Positions 1-13,407 are shown, counted from the stretch's first letter. The stretch is DNA of 64,000 nt from Latrodectus hesperus (GCA_037975125.1 CM075862.1:46216277-46280276), one strand, 5' to 3'. Notes: a model not told the origin generated them from the sequence alone. A program made the numbers and translations.

Positions 1-559
1 TATATAATACAAACAATTATTCTCATTTATCTTACAAAAATGAAAAGCTTTTGTTCTCACTATAAATGTTCTTAAAAAATCTGCTAATTCCAGCATTTAA
101 ATAGTTATCTATATCAAATGTAATCATTATAAGAAATCTGAACATTACTAGTTCTTTCTTATCATTTTCCTCTTCTTTGGAAAAAAGTAATGAGATAAAG
201 AATTCTCTGCATGGATTTCGTGTGCAGTAAGCTGTTGAATAACTTTTACTTTGTAAATATGAGTTCATATAAAGCATAATGTTTCGCTTATTGTATTTAT
301 TTCTCAAACGAGAACTGATTGCCTTAAAAAATAATTTGAGTCAGTGATTAAATTTTAGTGAAGATAGAAACATTATTTGATTTATAAATATTTTGGGCAT
401 AGAAAATACATAGAATGAAATTAAATATACATAGAAAATTGTGCTATTGCCTCATTGGTATTAAATATTTCTTTTTGAGATATAAAATAGAACAAATGCG
501 AACTTAAGCTTCTCATTTAACTCTATTTTTGTGAGTATAGTAACCATAAAATCTTTTCT
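1..559. other. AT-rich intergenic DNA
   Basis: No coding region, repeat or RNA gene is recognisable. The only ORFs are short, AT-driven chance frames. Confidence 0.6.
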
Positions 560-571
560 TTAAAACTTATG

Positions 572-862
572 TTGTTGTTACGAATGACACTTAGACAAGC
601 CAAGCACGCTATGTCGTTGGTTAAGCGAATTTAAGTTAGTAGGGAGAATCTTTCTTTTATTCATTGGACCACGAAGATGAAAATACGACTTTGCTCTAAA
701 CTCTTCCGATAGATGGCACTACCAGAGTATACACTGCCCCAATTTTGAAATTGATCTGGAGGGGGGGGGGGAAACTAACTCCAGGTCATTACACTCATAG
801 TAACTGCGGAATGACCGATCATAAGAATTTCGATTCCACAAATTTAACGAGCATGTATATTG
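572..862 (-). mobile_element. SINE-A copy 1, 5'-truncated, with 12-bp target duplication
   Basis: Matches the minus orientation of two fuller copies at 55446-55809 and 62403-62775. Shared blocks include the terminal GTTGTTAC-like tail, the 'acaagccaagc' block and the 'cgatagatggca' block. The tRNA-like head seen in the other copies is absent, so the copy is truncated at its 5' end (right side here). The 12-mer ttaaaacttatg lies on both sides (560-571 and 863-874), a perfect target-site duplication. A run of 12 G inside the element replaces a mixed purine tract of the sister copies. Confidence 0.85.
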
Positions 863-984
863 TTAAAACTTATGATTCATATATCGTTTGATTGCTTTTT
901 GATTTTTAACCAGTATTGTAGACAGTGTAACAGAATTACCATCGTGATTTGCAGAGCAATCTGAGAAGATTTTCTCTGAAAATT

Positions 985-1455
985 TCTTTACTATGGATCT
1001 GTGAGAAACAGACAAGCAGACTTTCTGGCTAAAATAGGAGCTTTGTTATCCTAACCACTTACAAGGAAGTTAATCTATTATTCCCTAAAATTTAAAAAAT
1101 ATGTCTGTCCAGCAAATTTTTAAAGATGATGTTAAAGATGCATTAAAGGATACTATTCTCAGTGATATCACACTCTGTATTCCTGAATTTCTAAAGATGG
1201 AATTTGTGGCATGATTTAGAATTTAAACTGGACATATGCTTGAAGTGTCACATTTTCCGAGCTGGTGTTGCTGATTCCCCTAACAGTATTCTTTGTGACA
1301 ATGGTTAACCTACGATTGTTGGACGTTTCGATGCATATTCTGCACAAATTGGTTTTAATTGTGCTGTCGAGAGGTGTTGGAGAACTAAGAGCCGATTTTG
1401 TCAGAGCTTGTTGTTGTGAGATAGCTAGTTATTATGCAGATATATTGCATATATG
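985..1455 (+). pseudogene. LINE ORF2 3' remnant (RNase H end and C-terminal domain)
   Basis: Conceptual translation begins with an RNase H tail-like stretch (RQADFLAKIGA, compare the usual GNE-ADxLAK). It continues into a C-terminal segment with RAGVADSPN, then ILCDNG, then a stop, then GFNCAVERCWRTKS. This order resembles the Cys/His C-terminal region of I-type non-LTR retrotransposons, where short 'ADSP..LC..G' and 'VE.YWRAR' blocks follow RNase H. Several in-frame stops and frame changes show it is dead. Only the 3' part of the element is present. Family assignment rests on motif style, not on an alignment. Confidence 0.55.
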
Positions 1456-1740
1456 AATTGAATTATATCTGTTTGAAGTAATATTAAATAAGATTTCGGT
1501 ATGACTAACTTAATTGGTATAATATAGATACTTTTATTATGTATTATATTTTTTATTTTAAAGTATTAACATTTTATATCTCGATATATGTCACAAATTC
1601 AAAGTTTAAGCAACGGATAAGGTACTTATATTTTAATAAGTTAATAGAACTTTCAGAGTTTCTTAAGATAGCATCTTCAATGTTTAATTTTTTTGTTTTA
1701 GCTTAAAATATTAAAAATTTTATGCTAAATCTAAGTAAAA

Positions 1741-1786
<46 letters not shown>

Positions 1787-2815
1787 AAACAAGTTTTTAA
1801 AAAATAAATTCTTTATTTTATTTTTTTTCATAATATTGGAATTAATTCTCTTCTTGAACATTTGCAGAGCTGTTATTTGGAATGTAAGTAAAGCTGTTGG
1901 ATGATTTCTATAGAAATGTATTACAACAAAAACATTTTCCTACGAATACAATTTCACTGACTTTCATTGTATAAAGGTTTGTCTTCTTCCATAAAATAAA
2001 AATAAAAAATCTTTGTAGTATCATAAAATTAAAAATGTATATGATTCAATTCACCTTGATTTATTTTCTATTATAATGAAAAATAAATACGATATATCAT
2101 AAGAAAAAAATGTTTCTCAGAAATAAAAATAAAACGAACATAGTTATTTATAAAGAATTTCAAATATCCTTCTTATATATGTATTCTTGCTAAAAAACAA
2201 TTTTTGATATAATTTATATCGTATCTCAGATAAATTTTTCGCAAATAAGGATTAAAAACTTTCTTTGATTTTATTTGGCTTGAATTATTGCGCTCTATTT
2301 AAATGGCATAAAATAAAGTATTCGTACATTATTAAAAAAAGTTTTTTATACAGTTGTCTTCATTATTTGATTAAAAACATTCTCTAGAATTAGTTTGTGT
2401 TTCTTGATATTGTAGAAAATTTAAAGTTAGTATTTGTAAATTTCTATATATATTGTAAATAATAACGCAATTGATATTGTAAATAATAACGCATGCATGC
2501 CTTGAAAATATATTATATTCAACAAAAGATTTTAAATGGGACAAATGTTTTACTTATTATGTGAGTGAACATTTTTCACGCAATTAAATAGATAAAATAA
2601 TAATTAATTTAAATTTGATTTACATTTTCTATAAAATTGTGAAGGCAATAATTCCAATTGAAAATTTAAAGTTTCTTAAATGATTTTTTTAAAATACATT
2701 GCTAACTTTTTATGGAAATTTCTGATAAGTTAAGTGTGTACATGAATTATAGTAAGTAAGTAATTTTATATCAAAAAATAGCAATCATTTTGTGGCTGAC
2801 CAAACGAATGCTATT
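1456..2815. other. AT-rich intergenic DNA
   Basis: No gene is recognisable. It contains a 40-nt T homopolymer (listed separately) and the short direct repeat 'ttgatattgtaaataataacgca' around 2450-2493. Otherwise nothing can be assigned. Confidence 0.6.
1743..1782. repeat. Poly-T homopolymer, 40 nt
   Basis: Uninterrupted run of 40 T. It could be the poly-A tail of a minus-strand retrocopy, but no recognisable body or target duplication flanks it. Length may also be unreliable in the assembly. Confidence 0.9.
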
Positions 2816-3668
2816 TTTGATATAAATTCTTCTTCTTCTTCTTCTTCTTAAAATTGAGTTTGTATGTCATTGGGCACCTCTGCTTTTGTCAGCATTTTGT
2901 ACCATTAACTCCAAACCCAATGTTTCCTAGTTCCAGTTGCTCGGGTCACCCACTTTACTAATAAAGTCCGATAACCCTTTGATGGAGTCTAGGTGTAACT
3001 CTCTAGTATGGATGAAGCCTAAAGAAGTTAATTTAGGGAGGGCAAGAGCCTCACATTCGTAAATGACATGCTCTGCCGTTTCCTCTTGCATATGACATTT
3101 CCAGCAGATAAGGTCTTGCTGAAACAGTCCCATCTGGTCAGAAAGTCAGTCATGCTAGGAATAGCTTCCCGACTTTCACCAGAAGAAGATGGTTTAGAGG
3201 TAATTTCTACCTCAAGTGAAGGATTCATTGCTGCCCCTTTACAAGATTGCCTTTGAGTTCCCTTGTCTTTTTCAGCAAGGTCTACTTTAGAGGCTTCACC
3301 TGCAAATGCAGAAAGGTTTGTTACTTCTTGTGTCTTTTCAGCCACAAGATAACAATTAAAAAGCTCAGGTAATATAAGTCCACCCAGCATTGCCTGAGTT
3401 ACTGGGCAAGGCAAATTACTCTAGAAGTTCGCCAAGCAACTAGAGGCTCCGTTAAGACACCAATACCGCGGTGCCAATTAGCCCTAGGCACGGATCGCAT
3501 AACACCAGGGTTTACGGGAGCTGGTTCGCGGCCTCTGATTCTATATTAAAGGCTATCCTGTCATTCCTACAGGACATTCGGCTATCCACCACCTGCCGAC
3601 GCGCCTGGTGGCTGTGCTCAAGCCCCAGGAAGGTACACGTACCCCTGGTTCCAGGTTTGATATAAATT
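2816..3668 (-). mobile_element. 5'-truncated LINE insertion with 13-bp target duplication and (GAA)n tail
   Basis: The 13-mer tttgatataaatt occurs at 2816-2828 and again at 3656-3668, bracketing an ~830-bp block that is much richer in GC than its surroundings. Read on the minus strand, the block ends in a (GAA)n run (the TTC repeat at 2829-2850), the 3' simple-sequence tail expected of a non-LTR retrotransposon. A LINE C-terminal domain lies just inside that end. The whole insertion is therefore delimited: 5' end at about 3655, 3' end at about 2829. The 5' quarter (3420-3655) has no recognised coding potential. Confidence 0.85.
2927..3414 (-). pseudogene. LINE ORF2 C-terminal fragment (zinc-knuckle-like)
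   Basis: Two overlapping minus-strand frames together give the end of a non-LTR ORF2. The upstream frame reads to ...SMTDFLTRWDCFSK. The downstream frame (2927-3133) has the diagnostic LICWKCHMQEETAEHVIYEC, a C-x2-C...H...C arrangement typical of the domain after RNase H in I/R1-like elements. It then continues about 40 residues to a stop. The frame change near 3133 marks a frameshift. The charged stretch before it (about 3180-3330) does not match RNase H clearly. The fragment lies inside the insertion delimited by the 13-bp duplication. Confidence 0.75.
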
Positions 3669-4445
3669 AATATTGTAGAGCTAAATGCATTGTTCCTGAA
3701 AAAAAATTTCATGTTGGTAGAAAACAAAATATATTCAACTTTTTCTGACATTATTACAAAACTGAAGTATAAGATTGTAAACAACAAATAAACAAAAAAC
3801 AATTGTAAACAACACAGGTGTCCGAGTATCCGTCTTAATATAACTACAAGTTAGAAATGTTAAGAAAACCACCAAAATTTGATGATAAATTAATTGTTGA
3901 TGATATTTAAAATTCGTGGACGGAAAAAGAGTCGTTATTATAAAAAGTTGCAGTTAGTAAAATATAAATATTCCAAAAATTAAAAATACATGCATTTTTT
4001 ATTAAAATATTTCATATACGTTATTGTTGACTTTTATACATGTCTCAAGTATAAAAGTCACTGATAATTTCTAAAATAAACTTAATAATAGATGCTGTCA
4101 ATCATTATACTTGGAAGCACTATGAAATAAAAGTGTGAAACAGAAATATGAAAAATAAAAAAAAGAGAGGGAGAAATTAATTTACTGTGCATCAGGGAGC
4201 CTTTTTACACTCTCACTTTTTTAATAAAGATTTTAAGCATTATTAAAAAATATTTTGCTGATAATTTTTCATTTTTGGTCTAATTTTTCTTTCCAGAAGT
4301 AAAAGAAAAAGATATACAAATTATGATGACATTTAAAATTTTCTCAGCAATTCTTCATTGTCAACAAATAATAACTTAATAATTAACTAATACAAAACTT
4401 TCCTTCTTCAGAAATACAAATCTGAAAAGTATGAAATATACTTTT
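3669..4445. other. AT-rich intergenic DNA
   Basis: Nothing recognisable on either strand between the LINE insertion and the next SINE. Confidence 0.6.
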
Positions 4446-4737
4446 AAGTTGTGTGACCACTGTGCACTGGTTTGTTAGGGCATTCGTCCTCATTATCGGA
4501 AGGTAGTAAGTTTGAATCCCGGTCCAACCAAATATCTATCGTGTTCACTAACGGCAGATTTGGCATGTAAAATATGTTGCGGTTGCAATGTCTTCCGTAT
4601 GCAACGATACATTTTTGGGCAGTAGGCCAAGTCTGGTTGCCTTCTGCTTGATCCCTACATTCTAAATTAAGAACACCTACTTTCGCGGATATTATTTCAC
4701 ACCCATTGGGTGGCCCACTATATAAGAGTCTCTCAAA
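4446..4737 (+). mobile_element. SINE-B copy 1 (tRNA-derived)
   Basis: The head carries a degraded pol III promoter: a box A-like region near 4465-4480 and a box B-like 'gtttgaatccc' near 4511-4521. The body shares with the reverse copies at 12308-12594, 20112-20403 and 42122-42356 the 'atcggaa.gtagt..gttcgaatcc' head, the 'tgtcttcc' block and the 'cttgatccct.c.tctaa' block. The 3' part ends with a 'cccattgggtggcccactatataa' type tail. No target duplication was found. Confidence 0.75.
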
Positions 4738-6815
<2,078 letters not shown>

Positions 6816-6817
6816 AC

Positions 6818-7345
6818 ACACGTTCTTCTGTAAAGAATATATGATTGCAAAAGAATGCTCATATTTTATTCTCTGACATGTAATGCATATTAATAGGTAT
6901 TCCATTTCGTAGTATATGCAATTTACTACGAAATGGAATAATTCTACTCTGTGAAATAAAATATAATGTGTTCTTTTTGTTATGGAATACGTTTTTTGTC
7001 TCAATTGTATTGTTTAATGAATTAATATTTTCTTGAAATGTTTGCAGTATTTTAATATGACAGAGTATAAATTGCATTGCTGAAGAAGTTGCAATCGCCG
7101 GAATGCTAGTTTAATGGAGTTTACATCAACACGTTCAATTCTTCTATAAAGAGCTTATGAATACAAAAAAAATATGTTCACATCTTATTCTATAAAATGG
7201 AATACATATTGATAGGTACTCCATTTCAGAGAACAGGAAATTTAATCTATTCAATGAAATGAAATGAATGTAATTTTCTTGTTATGGAATATATATTTTT
7301 ATTTGATTTTATCATTTGATTAACTGATATTTCCTTCAAATGATT
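6818..7345. repeat. Diverged tandem duplication (~315-bp offset)
   Basis: Segment 6822-7058 and segment 7137-7350 align in direct orientation. Shared blocks in order: 'ttcttct.taaag', 'ttattct', 'tggaata', 'aggta.tccatttc', 'gtgaaat', 'cttgttatggaata', then a 'cttgaaatg..t' or 'ccttcaaatgatt' block. The first unit contains a perfect palindrome that the second lacks. Confidence 0.65.
6898..6940. repeat. Perfect 17-bp inverted repeat (hairpin)
   Basis: The arm tattccatttcgtagta at 6898-6914 is the exact reverse complement of 6924-6940, with a 9-nt loop. It lies inside the first unit of the tandem duplication. Confidence 0.9.
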
Positions 7346-8291
7346 AAAGCAGCATAAATTTATAAAAAATTAATTATTTTAAAATTTCGATTAATATCTC
7401 AATTTAATTATTAAAGTATATATTAAAAAATTTGGGAGTGATTATTATGTTTTAAATAATTTTAATATAAAATTAAAATTATCTTTTCGCATAATTTTAA
7501 TTTATATCTATAAAAATGTAATAATTACTTATATTTTAGTAATTTTTTGTTGTATTTCTTAAATCTCAACCATTTTTATAAGAAAAATCAAAATAAATAA
7601 ATATTAATTTATTAGTTTTAAAAGATTTCACATATTAAACACTTTTAACTAAGTTATTATGGTTTCTTATCTCAAAGCACTTGCTAAATGCCTAGAAAAA
7701 TTTTCAAAGAAAGATTATTAATGATGGAAAATGTTATGAAATTTTAGCAAATTTCTCGGAAAAAATTTAAATTTAAAGCTTAAACCCACGAAAAATTCTA
7801 TTACTTTTCTTCCTTGGTCTTTCTTTTGATGACAAAACCTAAGCATTTCAGTTTTAATCTATACAATGTTGTAAAAGAGAATGTCTATTCTTAGTATGTG
7901 TACAGTAACGCGGGGTACATGTATCATCAAAGAAAAGGGTAATATGAAACAGTGTTAAGCAAAGTTATCTCATCATGTAAATAATGCGGTTAAGGGAAGA
8001 TGGTTAGAAAATTGGGCAGGTATTTTACCATTAAATTTATTAGTGTTGTGTTTTTATAACAATAAACAAAAATCTATTTCTTGAAACTAGGAAAACATTA
8101 TAAATGAATATGCATATAAAAATAAATAAAATTCTAAGTCAGTATGTTTACATTTTTCAGAGCATCCAGTCTCTTCAGTATTTCCTATTTTCTGCCTTTT
8201 TTTTTTAATCAAGAATGTATCTTATGTAATTTGTGTTTTCCTTTTGCGCCCACAAAGAAGTTATTGGTATGTGGATTAAATATCCTTAATA
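7346..8291. other. AT-rich intergenic DNA
   Basis: Nothing recognisable up to the left end of the Tigger-like transposon. Confidence 0.6.
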
Positions 8292-10026
8292 CACTGTCTT
8301 GCCTTTGAACTCGTGTCAAAATTTGGGTCATTTTTAATAAATTGGTGAATAATTTATGTTATAATGATCTAACTGGTTTTTGGAAACCCTGTGGAAAGTT
8401 TTGTTTGCTCTTCTTCTGAATCATCACTTTCAATATTTTTGTGTCCTTTTTGGTTCGCCAAATGATTCCTTGAGCTCATCCTTAGAAAGACTCGGTTTTG
8501 TTTCTTGCACTATTTCTTCGACATTATCCACATTTACCACATATAAACTGGTTTGTTTCGCTAATTTCACTATTTCATTCATATCGACAGAGTGTCCAGT
8601 GCCACCGCCCTCACTTAAATCTGGTCAAATATTCTTCCATATCCCTTTATAATATTTTTATGTTATCTCATTTCAAGAAAGATTTATGGTTTCTACAGCA
8701 TTCATGATATTGCAGGTTTGAAAAACGCTCTTATTGTTTCTCTTCTCCATATGTTTTTTCAAATATCTGTCTAAATATTCCCCGCAGGTAATAAGCCTTA
8801 AAATTTGATATAATGCCTTGATCTTTTGCTTAGATTAAGCAGTTATGTTAGGCGGCAAAAAAAAACACTTTGACTGGAATGCATGTTATTAAGTCCGATA
8901 AATTCTTTGGTCTTCCAAGAACCTTGGAGCTCTTTGGAGCATTATCAGTTAAAAATAGTGCTCTTTATTCAATTTTTTAATTTCACAATAGCATTTTACA
9001 AATGAGCAAAAATATTCAGTTTACCAATTCTGGAAAATTTTCGTAGTTATCCATGATTTTTTTATAACACTCGTAAATTACAATTGCAATATATTTGAAT
9101 ATTCCTTTCATCACTCTAGGGTTTTTGGAATGGTAAACATGTAATAGTTTTAATTTGAAATCTCCGCTTGTATTACCACCCAATGGAAATGTTAAGCAAT
9201 ATTTTGCAACTTTTAATCCTGGTGCACATTTTTCTTCATGGTCTAGAACTATTCATTTTGGCTTTATATTCCAAAATAGGAATGTTTCATTGACATTAAA
9301 AACCAACTGGAAGATAGTTTCCTCGTTCAATTATTGTTTTTTATATCGTTGGCAATTCAGCTAGCCGCTTCCGTATCACAACTTGCTGCTTCTCCTGTAA
9401 TCTGTGTTATGAAGATTATTTCAATGTTTGAATCTATTAAGCCATCCTCGACTCACAACAAAAGTTTCACTTGTGCCCCTTGCCTCAACCTGATGTAATT
9501 AAAAATTCTTCTTGCTTTTTTCATTATAATAGATTGACTTAATGGCATATTGCTTTCAATTTCATCGTCAATCCATAAAAAAGTCGTTTTTCCATTTCCT
9601 ATATTGTATTGCTTCCAGAACGGGTAATTCTAATTGCATAGCTAGTCATAATTGCAGTTGCCGATTACCGTATTTTTTCTTTATTCTTAAGAATACCCCT
9701 TATTATTTAAGTTGAAAATTCAATTTTCTTGTTGCTTTATTTTATGCTTTTTATCATTACCCGCAATGAAAACTAAAAATTATAATATTGGTCATTATAT
9801 CAATCATTATATTATATAAATTTATACTTACAATAACGTCAACAAATGTTTGAAACGATAAAAATGCGTTCTTATAATACCGCAAAAAGAAGAAACACAG
9901 ATAAACTGTTTTGGATATCGGGAAGCCTAATGTTGCGTGCAATTTCGGGGAACCCCCACAATTCAAGTGAAAGAGCGTCAAACCAAAACAGGGTTAAGTG
10001 AAATAGCGTTAATCAAGGTCTTACTG
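8292..10026 (-). mobile_element. Tigger/pogo-like DNA transposon, decayed, ~1.7 kb
   Basis: The minus-strand 5' end begins CAGTAAGACCTTGATTAACG at 10026 and is followed by a flanking TA (10027-10028). At the other end the plus strand reads CACTGTCTTGCCTTTGAAC from 8292 after a TA (8290-8291), a diverged terminal repeat. Terminal CA, TA duplication, ~1.7-kb length and the enclosed DDE_1/CENP-B-like transposase remnant fit the pogo/Tigger branch of the Tc1/mariner superfamily. The left boundary is less certain because that terminal repeat is degraded. Confidence 0.75.
8370..9760 (-). pseudogene. Tigger/pogo-like transposase pseudogene (DDE_1)
   Basis: Reading the minus strand in pieces gives a transposase of the jerky/Tigger type. 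It starts with an IDDEIESNMPLS block before the core, then VVSRGWLNRFKH, then the first catalytic region FNVNETFLFW (the usual FNVDETGLFW with Asp changed to Asn). Next come CAPGLKVAKYCLTFPLGGN, GDFKLKLLHVYHSKNPR and the second catalytic region LIDNAP (Asp kept). KVFFLPPNITA follows, after which the third catalytic Asp (normally in MDQG) is not recognisable. The tail includes LVYVVNVDNVEEIVQ-like acidic sequence. Stops and frameshifts are frequent, so the copy is inactive. Confidence 0.8.
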
Positions 10027-10932
10027 TATACATTTGAGCACAAGCGTACTTCTCATAACCTAGCTAAAGGATAGACTCTATTAGTTAAGTAGAAGCAGCT
10101 GATTGTAACTCTAATTTAGTAGTCCAACTTACATTATATTATTTTTGTTTTGCAATATTTTTTTAAGTATATACACATGTTTGGTCATTTTGCATAAAAT
10201 TATTGTTATTTTTTATAAATATTTAAGCGGTGCTTATGATTTGCTGCATTTGTTTTACACAGTACCATTAAAATCTGAGAGAATATGGAATTATGTTGTT
10301 ATTAGTTTGATTAAAAAATTATTTATCATTAATAATTTTAAACACACACCACACACACAACTAGTTAATTACCACATTTCATATAAACTAAGACAATAAT
10401 GGTAATAATAATAAATTCATACGAAATGATTATTTGCATTGAATAATTCTGAAAGTTATTTACGACAGTGTAGTTATTCCTTATTCAAGGAAACACGATT
10501 CAATTTATTTTTAAGATGCTTGAAATTTCAAAAATTATAAGAGTGATTTAATGGGTTGGAAGAATTGGGAGAAAAGCATCATTACTTTCAGTTTATATAT
10601 TCATTAAACAACATTTTTATTCTATTTTTAAACTTAAGAAAACTATCTTCTTCAGTTCAACTGAACTACATATTTCTTGAGAATGAAAATATTAAAATTT
10701 TATTCATTGATTCCATAGAGTAATCAATTAAGTATATAAAAATATTTCTGATTTGAACATGTAAATTTATACTTATTTGTCTATTTTATATGATGTAATA
10801 TATAAATATTAGGGTTACGGGTTCATAAACTATGTTAAAATTGTATATTTTCTGCTATACATACATGTATATAGTTCAATCTTACGAGTGATGCATCCTA
10901 AAAATGTTTTATCAAAATAATTTTTTTTAATA
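10027..10932. other. AT-rich intergenic DNA
   Basis: A short (CA)-rich stretch occurs near 10340-10360. No gene or repeat family is recognised. Confidence 0.55.
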
Positions 10933-11222
10933 TGGGTGGGCACTTGGGTGACTAACATTCGTTCACAACAAGGCCAGAAACTGCTACTCATTTTTCGTTA
11001 CCCAGTGGGCACCTGTGAACCAAGTCACGAAGTCGAGTAGCATTACCCACGCCATACCACCACAAACCCGTTTATAGAGTGGGCCACATTCATATATCAT
11101 CGAAGAAGAAAGGACAGAGAAACACAGAGAAATTAGCATCCATGACCGAACCACGAGTCGAACCCGGGATTCACAGTTTAGGAGTCAGAAATGCTAATCA
11201 CTCAGCCATCGGTTGGCTGACC
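10933..11222 (-). mobile_element. SINE-C copy 1 (tRNA-derived)
   Basis: On the minus strand the head reads CCGATGGCTGAGTGATTAGC (box A-like) and, about 40 nt later, GGGTTCGACTC (box B). The body shares with the copy at 50459-50734 the 'ggttcgg.catggatg' block, the CTCTGT/CTTTGTCCTTT block and the 'cctataaacgggttt' block. The tail contains a GTGCCCACTGGGT motif, similar to part of the SINE-B tail. Confidence 0.8.
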
Positions 11223-11838
11223 CATCGGTCGAAACCATCATCATGTTTGAAAAATCATCTTCCCGGCTTTAATCAACAAGAGATTCTTCCTTGATACTCA
11301 TTTAAATAATTATAAAAATTCTGACAGTCTGTCTGCTTGCAATTTCTGTTTATAGTATCTCAGATGCATTGAAAGACTTTCTACTCCTGAATTTTCATAA
11401 TTTATCAGGCCATTATCATAAAAATTAAATCTAAGCATTTTTCAAGTTCTCATAACTTATTTGTCTGGAACATACAGACCTCCAAATGATATAACAGTTT
11501 GTTTCACCATAAAGTACAATTTCTCAGAACTGCAATTCTTCATATAACTTAACATAAGCAGAAAGTCAATTGAGTATAATTATATGAAGTCAGAACTCTG
11601 AACTAATGAAGCGTAGTATCTACAAAATAAGGAGAAAACATGTGATCTTTTCACAGAAAACTGTAAATATCAATTAACGTATTTTGATTATGCTTACATC
11701 TTGTGCGATAAGTTCTAATTCTTGTAGATGAAACAAATCTTAATTAAGATTAAAATAGTTTACAATGTTTAGAATCTAATTACTAGTACGATACATTCCG
11801 CAAATGGCAACATTTGCGAATTTTTTGTCGCCAACCAG
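11223..11838. other. AT-rich intergenic DNA
   Basis: Nothing recognised. Confidence 0.55.
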
Positions 11839-12083
11839 AATGCATGTTTCTGAAACGAGAAATTTCCCGTTTCAGAAACATGCATTTGCTGGTAAAATTA
11901 TATATAATTAAAAATTATATATATGATACAAAAAATGTCGTAAAACATGAGTAAAAAACACTCCTGGCAACAAAAAAATCCGGAAATCAACAAATACTCA
12001 AATTGGCAATACTAAAGGGAAAACTGGCAACACTATAATCAAAACAAAGGACGCTAGATTTGGCTTGAAATCTGTTGGGGTGA
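11838..12083 (+). repeat. Dispersed repeat F, copy 1, with an 18-bp foldback
   Basis: Begins with a hairpin: atgcatgtttctgaaacg (11840-11857) is the exact reverse complement of 11868-11885, with a 10-nt loop. The stem continues imperfectly outward (accaga / ttgctggt). The downstream part, 11919-12083, matches 47381-47520 in the same orientation. Shared blocks: 'aaaacatgag.aaaa', 'ctggcaac.aaaa', 'aattggcaa', 'ataatcaaaac.aagga' and 'tttggc..gaaatc'. No coding content. It may be a MITE or an old non-coding part of a larger element. Confidence 0.6.
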
Positions 12084-12307
12084 TGTATCATACTTATACC
12101 TAATCTTTAATTGTACTCCAGAAAGATTTATAATTTTATTTTAATCCACAACAGTTCATTTATTCTACTTTTATATTACAATCTATATATTTCTTTTCAC
12201 ATGAAAAGTTAAGTAAAAGTCTTTCCCTAAGTCCCTTAAATTTTCCTAACTCCTTAAGAATTACGAACTTTTTCCTAACCCTTTAAGAATTTTCTCCTTT
12301 TTCATTC

Positions 12308-12594
12308 TACTCGGCAAATAAATGATGGCACTTTAGCAAAGTAGTGCACCTAATGAGGAAAGTGGATGGGTTTCATAACTTAGAAGCAGGGATCAAGAAG
12401 AAAACTCTCCCAGGTTTTATCCTACTACACTCAGAAGTATCATGTTGCTTGGAAGACATTGCGACCAGAACGCATTTTTATCTACCTTAACCACCATTAG
12501 CGAACAAGATGGATCTTTATTTAGTTCAGGATTCGAACACACTACATTCCGATAGTGAAAAAGATATCCTAACCAACCAGACTACCATGGCCTT
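12308..12594 (-). mobile_element. SINE-B copy 2 (tRNA-derived)
   Basis: Minus-strand head: a box A-like TAGTCTGGTTGGTTAGG and box B GTTCGAATCC, preceded by 'ccatgg'. The body follows SINE-B order: a CACTATCGGAATGTAGT block, GCAATGTCTTCC, then TTGATCCCTGCTTCTAAG near the 3' end. It runs opposite to copy 1. Confidence 0.8.
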
Positions 12595-13264
12595 ATAATG
12601 ACCTAAAATCTAACATTTATAAGCATGAACGTATAATTCGTCCATTGTTTATATACTTATAGAAATGCATGTATTGTTACAGATGTTTAGAGAAACAATA
12701 CTCCATTTGCTCTTTATTTATATTTAGATGTTTAAAATAAAATGAAAATAAAAATCTTTATTAAACATAAAGTTCGTTATTTAAAATAAACAGAAAATTA
12801 AAAAAAAAAAGCCTACATTTCTTTTAATGTAAAAGTCAGGTAAAAAAAAATCTAATTTATGTATTCCTTTACTACTGTTCCCTTATTATATTTTTATATC
12901 TAAACAGAAGAAGAAATAAATGTATTGATTTGATAAAATATAAATTTAGCTTATGTGTAAAAACTATTTTCAAGATTTTATTACTGAGACCATTGACAAC
13001 AGAATTAAATTGATATGTTATGCTGGATGTTAACGAATAAATACAACATATTTTTATGAAAATTATGCATTTAATTTGTAAATATTTTATATTTTGAATT
13101 TTATTTATAAGGTTTAAAAAAAAAAAACATATTTTATGAGTATGCAGTAGAGCAATATGATTTAATCCAGACACGTAGTTGTTTAACAATGGTAGATGTT
13201 TCACTTTCATTTATATTGAGAGTCATGAATGTTTCTTTATTTTTGAGAAGCATTAATGTGATTA
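12595..13264. other. AT-rich intergenic DNA
   Basis: A 112-codon minus-strand ORF at 12872-13210 is low-complexity (Ile, Leu, Phe, Lys, Asn) and is considered chance. Nothing else seen. Confidence 0.55.
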
Positions 13265-13407
13265 CAGTAGAACTTTAACTATCCAAATATTTGGGACCAC
13301 ATCCCATTCAGATAATTGAATTTTTTCGAAAAAAATTTCTATTTTAATTCATTATTGTACGTTGAAAATGGGAGAAAAAACTAACATATTTTTAAAGTTT
13401 TAAAAAG

